From Halomonas sp. 328 (GTDB taxonomy: Bacteria > Pseudomonadota > Gammaproteobacteria > Pseudomonadales > Halomonadaceae): 52,006 nucleotides of DNA. Position numbers and translations under genes: made by a program. Below the pieces are notes generated by a model. It had not been told where the DNA came from. It did not search any database and saw only the letters and a list, made by a program, of their open reading frames with translations. Position 1 is the stretch's first letter; every line of letters starts with the position of its first letter. The DNA is taken from the NCBI RefSeq assembly GCF_015645095.1, contig NZ_JADOTW010000028.1:1-52006 (forward strand), given 5' to 3'. Below are positions 46,287 to 52,006 of this stretch, one piece after another.

Positions 46287-47489
46287 ATGTCGACCGATAC
46301 GCCACTGCCCATGCTCGGCGGCCTTAGTGCCGCCGACTTCCTGCGCGACTACTGGCAACGGAAACCGCTGCTGATTCGCGGCGCCTTCGCCGACTTCGCG
46401 TGCCCCCTGACCCCGGACGAGCTGGCCGGCCTGGCCTGCGAGCCTGGCGTCGAGGCGCGCCTGGTGGAAGAGCGCGGCCCCCAGGGCCCCTGGCAGGTCA
46501 GCCACGGTCCCTTCGACGAGGCCACCTTCGCCAGGCTCCCCGAGCAGGAGTGGACCCTGCTGGTCCAGGCGGTGGATCACTATGTCCCCCAGGTCGCCGA
46601 ACTCCTCGAGGCCTTCGCCTTCCTGCCCCGCTGGCGCCTGGACGACATCATGATCAGCTACGCCCCCCCGGGCGGCAGCGTCGGCCCCCATGTCGACCAG
46701 TACGATGTCTTCCTGCTCCAGGGCAGCGGCCAGCGCCGCTGGCAGCTGGGCGGACGCGTCCCCGACGACGCTCCCATCCTCGACGGCATCGATCTGCGCA
46801 TCCTCGAGCGCTTCGAGGTCACGCCGGGGGAAGACTGGGTCCTGGAGCCAGGCGATATGCTCTATGTGCCACCGGGCTGGGCCCACCACGGCGTCAGCCA
46901 GTCCGACGACTGCATGACCCTCTCGGTGGGCTTCCGGGCGCTCTCCGCCGACGAGGCGGTGACCTCCTTCGCCGACTACCTGGGGGAACAGCTGCCCGCC
47001 TCGCTACGCTACGGCGATGCCGGCATGACGCCCCCCGCCGATCCCGGTGAACTCGACGAGGCGGCACTCGAGCGCATGCGCCGGCTGATCCTCGACACCC
47101 TCGACGACCCCGAGCAGCTGGCCCAGTGGTTCGGCCGGGTGATGACCCAGCCAAAGTACGTGGATCAGCTGGTGCCCCAGGAAACGCCGCTGGCCGCCGA
47201 CGAGCTTGTCGCCGAACTACAGGAAGGCGCCTGGCTGGAGCGCAGCCTGGGCTCCCGCTTCGCCTGGCGCCGGGAGAACGACGGCCGAACCACCCTCTTC
47301 GTGGATGGCGACGGCCTGGCCTGTGACGCCGACCTGGCCCGCACCCTAGCCTCCCCCACCCCGCTGGATGCCCGGGTCCTGACCTACCCCGGCGCCGCCT
47401 CCCTGCTGGTCGAGCTGCTCAATCGCGGCAGCCTCGCCTGGCCCCTGGACGAGGCGGCATTCGATGATGAGGAGACTGACCATGAGTGA
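46287..47489 (+). CDS. JmjC-domain ribosomal oxygenase (RoxA/YcfD-like)
   Basis: A 400-residue 2-oxoglutarate/Fe(II) oxygenase. E. coli YcfD hydroxylates an arginine of ribosomal protein L16. The iron ligands are visible as His135 and Asp137 in GPHVDQYD and His200 in GWAHHGVSQS; a winged-helix C-terminal part follows (about 260-390). The ATG at 46287 has AGGA five bases before it. The open frame runs upstream through the heptamer array, but that part is not expected to be translated. Its last bases overlap the GNAT gene start by 8. Confidence 0.92.
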   Translation: MSTDTPLPMLGGLSAADFLRDYWQRKPLLIRGAFADFACPLTPDELAGLACEPGVEARLVEERGPQGPWQVSHGPFDEATFARLPEQEWTLLVQAVDHYVPQVAELLEAFAFLPRWRLDDIMISYAPPGGSVGPHVDQYDVFLLQGSGQRRWQLGGRVPDDAPILDGIDLRILERFEVTPGEDWVLEPGDMLYVPPGWAHHGVSQSDDCMTLSVGFRALSADEAVTSFADYLGEQLPASLRYGDAGMTPPADPGELDEAALERMRRLILDTLDDPEQLAQWFGRVMTQPKYVDQLVPQETPLAADELVAELQEGAWLERSLGSRFAWRRENDGRTTLFVDGDGLACDADLARTLASPTPLDARVLTYPGAASLLVELLNRGSLAWPLDEAAFDDEETDHE

Positions 47490-47913
47490 TGCCATCACCA
47501 TTCGCCAGGGCGACTGGGAAGAGCTCGGCGATGCTGCCGGCCCCATCCGCCACCAGGTCTTCGTGGTGGAGCAGCAGGTGCCCGAGGAGGAGGAGTGGGA
47601 CGGCCGCGACGCCATCAGCCTGCACTTCGTGGCCTACCGGGACGGCGTGGCGGTGGGCGCCGCCCGCCTGCTGCCGGATGCCCATATCGGTCGGGTGGCG
47701 GTGCTCGCCGAGGCCCGCGGCCAGGGCGTCGGCCAGCGCCTGGTAGCCGCCGCGGTGGAAGCCGCCCGCATCCAGGGCCACCCCAGCGTGGAGCTCTCCG
47801 CCCAGCTGCATGCCCTGCCCTTCTACGAGCAACTCGGCTTCGAAGCCTACGGCGACGACTTCCTCGACGCCGGCATTCCGCACCGCAATATGCGCCTCTC
47901 CCTGGTGGAGTGA
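47482..47913 (+). CDS. GNAT-family N-acetyltransferase
   Basis: A 143-residue GNAT acetyltransferase. The acetyl-CoA loop is RVAVLAEARGQGVGQRLV (about 72-89) with the Q/R-x-x-G-x-G pattern, and the IRHQVFVVEQQVPEEEEWDG start resembles the YjcF/ElaA-like group. The substrate is unknown. The ATG at 47482 has GAGGAG ten bases upstream and overlaps the end of the JmjC oxygenase gene, so they are co-transcribed. Confidence 0.88.
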   Translation: MSDAITIRQGDWEELGDAAGPIRHQVFVVEQQVPEEEEWDGRDAISLHFVAYRDGVAVGAARLLPDAHIGRVAVLAEARGQGVGQRLVAAAVEAARIQGHPSVELSAQLHALPFYEQLGFEAYGDDFLDAGIPHRNMRLSLVE

Positions 47914-48267
47914 GCGTGGATCGAACTTCCACACCCCACCTATCCAAACGGAAAGTCACTACACATCGAGGGCCATCCCCGGCCCTCATGTAGTCATACT
48001 ACAACCCCTTCTCCCCCTAAGTGTTCATTGTTGAGCCCAGCATTCATGGGCCATAGTGCTTAGCAAGCCAGTCAAAAAACGTTCGTTTGATAATGACCCT
48101 GTAGTCAGAGATTAAACATTCGTTTAAAACCGGCAAAACCTTCGACCAAGGCAGCAGAGACAAACCGCCGGCGCTGGTCGATCCTGAAAGCACTTCGCAG
48201 GTGCAGCATAGCTCGACACCTGTGGGTCCCCGGCGAAGGCTCGATACCACTGAGGAAGGAAGGCCCC
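47914..48267 (+). promoter_or_regulatory. aceA leader with paired operator-like sites
   Basis: This 354-base gap holds a hairpin (47958-47994) and then an AT-rich control region. Two similar inverted repeats occur: AAACGTTCGTTT (48077-48088) and TTAAACATTCGTTTAA (48112-48127), centres 37 bases apart. They share AAAC-(G/A)TTC-GTTT. Such a pair before a glyoxylate-shunt gene suggests a repressor or activator site. I could not fix the promoter itself. GGAAGGAAGG precedes the aceA ATG. Confidence 0.5.
47958..47994 (+). terminator. Hairpin after the GNAT gene
   Basis: GAGGGCC pairs with GGCCCTC around a 6-base loop, extended by outer arms ACTACA and TGTAGT. There is no T-run behind it. It likely ends the oxygenase-GNAT transcript. 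Confidence 0.5.
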
Positions 48268-49860
48268 ATGTCATACCAAGACGATATCAAGGCACTGACC
48301 CAACTGCGCGAAGCCATGGGTAGCGGCTGGGCGAGCATCAGCCCCGAGAATGCCGCCCGCCTGCGTGCCCAGAACCGTTTCAAGACCGGCCTGGACATCG
48401 CCAAGTACACCGCCAAGATCATGCGTGAGGACATGGCCGCCTATGACGCCGACAGTGCTAAGTACACCCAGTCCCTGGGCTGCTGGCACGGCTTCATCGG
48501 TCAGCAGAAGCTGATCTCCATCAAGAAGCACTTCGGCACCACCAAGCGCCGCTACCTCTACCTCTCCGGCTGGATGGTCGCCGCCCTGCGCTCCGAGTTC
48601 GGCCCCCTGCCCGATCAGTCCATGCATGAGAAGACCAGCGTGGCCGGGCTGATCGACGAGCTCTACACCTTCCTGCGCCAGGCCGATGCCTGGGAGCTCA
48701 ACCACCTGTTCCGCGCCCTGGAAGAGGCCAAGGCCGCCGGCAACGCCACCAAGGTGGCCGAGCTCGAGGCCCAGATCGACAATCACGAGACCCATGTGGT
48801 GCCGATCATCGCCGACATCGACGCCGGTTTCGGCAATGCCGAGGCGACTTACCTGCTGGCCAAGAAGATGATCGAAGCGGGCGCCTGCTGCATCCAGATC
48901 GAGAACCAGGTCTCCGACGAGAAGCAGTGCGGCCACCAGGATGGCAAGGTCACCGTGCCCCACGAGGACTTCCTGGCCAAGATCAATGCCGTGCGCTACG
49001 CCTTCCTGGAGCTGGGCGTGGACGATGGCGTCATCGTCGCTCGCACCGACTCCCTGGGCGCCGGCCTGACCCAGAAGATCGCCGTGACCAAGGAGCCCGG
49101 CGACCTGGGCGACCAGTACAACGCCTTCCTGGACGGCGACGAGATCACCTCAGCCTCCGATATCGACAACGGCGACGTGGTCATCAAGCAGAACGGCAAG
49201 CTGGTCAAGGTCAAGCGTCTGGCCTCCGGCCTCTACCAGTTCAAGCCGGGCACCGGCGAGGACCGGGTGGTGCTGGACTGCATCACCAGCCTGCAGAACG
49301 GCGCCGACCTGCTGTGGATCGAGACCGAGAAGCCCCACGTCGGCCAGATCGCCGGCATGGTGAACCGTATCCGCCAGGTGGTGCCGGACGCCAAGCTGGT
49401 CTACAACAACTCGCCCTCCTTCAACTGGACCCTGAACTTCCGTCAGCAGGTGTTCGATGCCTGGGAAGCCGAGGGCAAGGACGTCAGCGCCTACGACCGC
49501 GCCAACCTGATGAGCGCCGAGTACGACGCCACCGAACTGGGCCGCCTGGCCGACCAGTGGACCCAGAACTTCCAGCGCGATGCGGCTCGAGAGGCGGGGA
49601 TCTTCCACCACCTGATCACCCTGCCCACCTACCACACCGCGGCCCTGTCCACCGACAACCTGGCCAAGGGCTACTTCGGCGACGAAGGCATGCTGGCCTA
49701 TGTGGCCGGGGTCCAGCGCCGCGAGATCCGCGAGGGCATCGCCACCGTCAAGCACCAGGACATGGCCGGCTCCAATATCGGCGACGACCACAAGGAGTTC
49801 TTCCACGGCGATGCGGCCCTCAAGGCCGGTGGCAAGGACAACACCATGAATCAGTTCTGA
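48268..49860 (+). CDS. aceA: Isocitrate lyase AceA
   Basis: Splits isocitrate to glyoxylate and succinate, the first step of the glyoxylate shunt needed on acetate or fatty acids. The 530-residue length is that of the longer subfamily found in Pseudomonas, not the 434-residue E. coli type. The active-site Cys221 is in DEKQCGHQDGK, with IIADIDAGFGNAEATYLL before it and YNNSPSFNWTLNF after it. No aceB/glcB is next to it. A perfect terminator follows. Confidence 0.97.
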   Translation: MSYQDDIKALTQLREAMGSGWASISPENAARLRAQNRFKTGLDIAKYTAKIMREDMAAYDADSAKYTQSLGCWHGFIGQQKLISIKKHFGTTKRRYLYLSGWMVAALRSEFGPLPDQSMHEKTSVAGLIDELYTFLRQADAWELNHLFRALEEAKAAGNATKVAELEAQIDNHETHVVPIIADIDAGFGNAEATYLLAKKMIEAGACCIQIENQVSDEKQCGHQDGKVTVPHEDFLAKINAVRYAFLELGVDDGVIVARTDSLGAGLTQKIAVTKEPGDLGDQYNAFLDGDEITSASDIDNGDVVIKQNGKLVKVKRLASGLYQFKPGTGEDRVVLDCITSLQNGADLLWIETEKPHVGQIAGMVNRIRQVVPDAKLVYNNSPSFNWTLNFRQQVFDAWEAEGKDVSAYDRANLMSAEYDATELGRLADQWTQNFQRDAAREAGIFHHLITLPTYHTAALSTDNLAKGYFGDEGMLAYVAGVQRREIREGIATVKHQDMAGSNIGDDHKEFFHGDAALKAGGKDNTMNQF

Positions 49861-49888
49861 TCATGGCACTGCGGTGAAACTGGAAGTT

Positions 49889-49916
49889 GGGGAGGCCTAG
49901 GCCTCCCCTTTTTTTG
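49889..49916 (+). terminator. Terminator of aceA
   Basis: The perfectly palindromic GGGGAGGCCTAGGCCTCCCC (49889-49908) is followed by seven T. This is the strongest intrinsic terminator in the window. Confidence 0.92.
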
Positions 49917-49920
49917 GTCT

Positions 49921-50039
49921 ATCGCACTCTGGCGTGAATACCATGTGGGAGTAAAGCGACCCGGTTATGCCGGCAAAGCCAGCTCCTGCAATCGCTTGCC
50001 CGAGCTTGGCCATGCCAGGGATTCACGCTGATCTGCGAT
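49921..50039. repeat. 119-base element bounded by imperfect 19-base inverted repeats
   Basis: The ends 49921-49939 and 50021-50039 are inverted repeats matching at 14 of 19 positions (ATCGCA and GCGTGAAT blocks exact). Inside, CCGG pairs and a GGAGCTGGCTTTGCCGGC-like stretch on the minus strand recall REP-type palindromes of pseudomonads. No reading frame is convincing. It could be a REP/BIME-like or MITE-like element. Confidence 0.5.
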
Positions 50040-50274
50040 AAACCCTTTTTTATTCCTTCCCCGTCCTTTCCTGCCCGTCTCCCGACCACGATATCGCGTC
50101 GGGCTTCTCTCCTTATCACCGGCTTTCCTTCCGTCCTATCACCCTCGATCTCCCTTGTCCTCCAGGTTGGCTTGTGGATTTATTTCCCCGCTCATCGCCG
50201 CCCCTTTCCTCGACCGAGAAAGGGAGGCTTCGTCGTGGTTTCTTTCCTCTTTTCGGGGGCAGGGGCAAGGGGCA
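50040..50274. other. Non-coding stretch, nothing clear
   Basis: Pyrimidine-rich sequence between the inverted-repeat element and the minisatellite. I see no gene with a ribosome site and family resemblance; the open frames here are produced by the biased composition. Confidence 0.6.
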
Positions 50275-50422
50275 GGGACAAGGGCGGCACCAGGGCAGCA
50301 AGGGGCAAGGGCGGCACCAGGGCGGCAAGGGACAAGGGCGGCACCAGGGCGGCAAGGGACAAGGGCGGCACCAGGGCGAAGGGGCAAGGGGCAAGGGGCA
50401 AGGGGCAAGGGGCAAGGGGCAA
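50275..50422. repeat. 27-bp minisatellite followed by AAGGGGC heptamers
   Basis: Three units of 27 bases and one of 25 (50275-50301, 50302-50328, 50329-50355, 50356-50380) share GGGCGGCACCAGGGC. They run directly into six copies of GGGGCAA (50381-50422). The heptamer period matches the AAGCTGG arrays elsewhere in the window. Open frames through it give low-complexity G/K/Q/R/H peptides without start signals. Confidence 0.9.
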
Positions 50423-50462
50423 GGCAGCAGGATCATCAACGGCCAGCGCCCTGGCTGACCAA

Positions 50463-50498
50463 TAAAAACCGCCCCCTTGCCGGTGGCAAGGGGGCGGT
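50463..50498 (-). terminator. Terminator of the 74-residue protein gene
   Basis: A perfect 14-bp stem (50468-50481 with 50485-50498) with a 3-base loop is followed on the minus strand by TTTTATTGG. It lies 25 bases after the gene and supports that gene being real. Confidence 0.85.
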
Positions 50499-50522
50499 GA
50501 GTCGGACCACGCCGGGGGGGGG

Positions 50523-50747
50523 TTACTCCTCGTCGACGGCGGCCATGCGGGTCTCCCCGGCATGGACTTCTTCCCAGGCCTCGTCGAGGGTGTAGCCCAT
50601 GCGGGTATCGATGGTATCGATTACCTCGAGGGCATCCTGCAGGGATTCATGCTTGCCCTTCAGGGCCACCACCAGCCTGGCCAGGTCCTTCTTGCTGAAG
50701 CTGCTGGCGATAAGGTCGGCTTGTTGGCTCAGTTCGGTGCAGTTCAT
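50523..50747 (-). CDS. Conserved-looking 74-residue protein of unknown function
   Basis: I do not recognise this protein. It is 74 residues, acidic, predicted almost wholly helical, with one cysteine (Cys3), no membrane segment and no signal peptide: it starts MNCTELSQQADLIAS and ends in acidic DEE. An excellent GAGGA lies eight bases before the ATG and a strong terminator follows, so translation is likely. It stands alone in a gene-poor stretch. No promoter is obvious in the 80 bases upstream. Confidence 0.75.
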   Translation of the reverse strand: MNCTELSQQADLIASSFSKKDLARLVVALKGKHESLQDALEVIDTIDTRMGYTLDEAWEEVHAGETRMAAVDEE

Positions 50748-51402
50748 ATGTCATTCCTCTTGTAAGGTCATCACTGCCCTGGAAGCATCCATCTCGGGCA
50801 GCCATCTCCGATGGTGATCTGGTGCCTTAGCTACTCTTTCCGGGCCGGGTAAGCGCCCGGTACTGCAACTGCGATGGGTCACAAGCTTGGAAAGACCTTC
50901 GCCTCTGGCGCCCGGATCAAAGGGAAAGGCGCCTCGGTCGTAGCTTCGATTCGTTCAGGGAGTCCGGGTAGCGACCCCCTGAACCAAACCGTGATTTCAC
51001 TATGGTGCAGTGCAAGAAATCCCTCAATGCGCCATTGGCCGCAGCACCGGTTGTAGTCGAACTACATCGGCACTCATTCGGAGGGTAAAAAGGTAATTGA
51101 CTTACGGGAGGAGGAAGAATCGGCGAATAAGCCACGGCTTGGCGACAGGGCTGACGGGCGTCAACCGCCGAAGATTTGACGCTATCTCGGCCCGGGGTAC
51201 AAGCCCTCCTGCGACCAATGTCCGAGGACTTTCATATTCCTTGGGCGATTTGGGGCTAGAATGAGCGGCACATGACCGGCCAATGCTGGTCAAAGCTCCA
51301 GAGCTTGGATAGACTCCAGTTATAAAACAGCGTTTGCTAACTCGGCAGTCCGGCCGGCCCCCACGATGGGTGGCTTAGCAACACAACTCCAGGAGGTTCA
51401 CC
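50748..51402. other. 655 bases without a gene upstream of the slyB-like gene
   Basis: No frame here has both a ribosome site and a family match. Visible features are a perfect inverted repeat TGTAGT-CGA-ACTACA (51052-51066), a TAGAAT (51256-51261) and a TATAAA at about 51321 that might be -10 elements of the slyB-like gene, and otherwise mixed sequence less GC-rich than the genes. A small RNA here cannot be excluded. Confidence 0.5.
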
Positions 51403-51870
51403 ATGAAACGTCTTCTTCCCATCATCGCCATTGGCGCCCTGACGCTGGCCGGCTGCGCCAATACCGCCCCCTATGGCGGCAACGTCTATCGCGGCAGCCA
51501 GGCCCAGACCGCCCAGAGCGTCACCTTCGGCACCATCACTGCCCTGCGTCAGGTGCAGATCCAGGCCGATAGCCCCAGCGGCAATCTGGTCGGTACCGTG
51601 GGCGGCGGCGTGATCGGTGGCATGCTGGGTCGCCAGGTGGGCGGTGGTTCCGGTCGCCAGCTGGCCACCGCTGCCGGTGCCATCGGCGGCGCCGTGGCCG
51701 GCTCGCGCATCGAGGATTCCGTCAACCGTACCGCCGGCTGGGAGATCGAGGTGCGCAAGGACAATGGCCAGAGCGTGGTCGTCGTCCAGAAGGCCGACCA
51801 GGCCTTCCAGGTCGGTCAGCGGGTCCGCCTGATCGGCAGTGGAGCCAATATGAGCGTGGCTCCCTACTGA
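51403..51870 (+). CDS. slyB: SlyB-like glycine-zipper outer membrane lipoprotein
   Basis: A 155-residue lipoprotein precursor: signal peptide with lipobox LAGC (Cys18), then a glycine-zipper 2TM region (about residues 62-100: GTVGGGVIGGMLGRQVGGG...GAIGGAVAGSRIED), then a C-terminal beta-rich part (WEIEVRKDNGQSVVVVQ, GQRVRLIGSG). SlyB/Pcp-type proteins sit in the outer membrane and are linked to envelope stress. AGGAGG precedes the ATG at 51403. A hairpin-like GC-rich stretch follows, merging into the poor right edge. Confidence 0.9.
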   Translation: MKRLLPIIAIGALTLAGCANTAPYGGNVYRGSQAQTAQSVTFGTITALRQVQIQADSPSGNLVGTVGGGVIGGMLGRQVGGGSGRQLATAAGAIGGAVAGSRIEDSVNRTAGWEIEVRKDNGQSVVVVQKADQAFQVGQRVRLIGSGANMSVAPY

Positions 51871-51887
51871 GTCAGCCAGCACCCTGC

Positions 51888-52006
51888 GCTAACGCAAACG
51901 CCCGCGGGCCCGGCCGCGGGGGGGGGGGGGTGGGCGGTTTCTTTGGGCCCACCGGTGGGGGGGGGCCGGGGCCCCCCCGCGCCCCCTCGTGTGGCGTGGC
52001 CCGGTC
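51888..52006. other. Probable terminator merging into a low-complexity right edge
   Basis: AAACGCCCGC...GGGCGGTTTC (about 51896-51941) looks like a terminator for the slyB-like gene that is broken by a run of about a dozen G. Further runs of G and C follow to the end. As at the left edge this may be sequence error at a contig end, so the terminator is only likely. Confidence 0.4.

Noticed and set aside
50174-50458. Open frames through the minisatellite giving repeated GKGQGRHQG peptides
   Set aside because: The 27-base unit keeps frame by arithmetic only; no ribosome site, weak GTG start and low-complexity product.

Overview
The window looks like a chromosomal segment of a high-GC gammaproteobacterium, most likely a Halomonas-like member of the Halomonadaceae. 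The evidence is the strongly GC-rich codon use, the gene complement, and gene order shared from memory with Pseudomonas and relatives (msrB / alaA-like aminotransferase / htpX; rlmL / rmf / pyrD; ftsK-lolA-rarA / aat-bpt-infA-clpA-clpS-icd / nudix-mnmA-hflD-purB-JmjC / aceA). The family assignment is inference; no rRNA marker is present. Almost everything is core housekeeping. I see no prophage, IS element, CRISPR array or toxin-antitoxin pair. Both ends carry odd poly-G/poly-C runs and may be ragged contig ends.

Layout. 1-9000, almost all minus strand: a tRNA-Ser(GGA) gene with a clear promoter and hairpin; a thioesterase-like gene and a YdjA-type nitroreductase; then queF behind a YadG/YadH-type ABC ATPase-permease pair; then an envelope-spanning exporter operon (TolC-like, HlyD-like, two ABC-2 permeases) with no ATPase of its own. 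9000-9900: a minus-strand tRNA operon with three Glu(TTC)-Gly(GCC) pairs, two damaged tRNA-Gly 3' pieces and two terminators. 10000-13800, plus strand: msrB, the YlqF/RbgA GTPase gene, alaA, and htpX behind a sigma-32-like heat-shock promoter. 13900-18240: pdxB, a small WGR-like gene, a heptamer repeat array, a glutaredoxin-like gene and rlmL with a decayed duplicate of its own 3' end.

18500-28500: rmf (plus), then a minus-strand run of pyrD, the very large NAD-glutamate dehydrogenase gene, trmA, and a LysR regulator gene overlapping murI, then a hemerythrin-like gene. 28650-34130: rarA converges on lolA and ftsK. 34300-39050: aat, bpt, infA facing clpA and clpS, so the two N-degron transferases sit beside the N-degron adaptor and its unfoldase. 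39200-49900: the gene for monomeric NADP-isocitrate dehydrogenase, then rluE-nudJ and mnmA-hflD-purB, a second heptamer array, a JmjC ribosomal oxygenase gene, a GNAT gene and aceA (isocitrate lyase). Icd and AceA compete for isocitrate, the branch point between the TCA cycle and glyoxylate shunt.

49900-52006 is gene-poor: a terminal-inverted-repeat element, a 27-bp minisatellite with a second heptamer array, a 74-residue unknown protein gene, about 650 bases of non-coding DNA and a SlyB-like lipoprotein gene. No clearly new multi-gene system is visible. The best leads are the ATPase-less exporter, the tRNA-Gly remnants sharing an identical T-loop insert, the heptamer arrays with a conserved inverted partner, the paired operator-like sites before aceA, and the hemerythrin-like protein lacking the usual His-His ligands.
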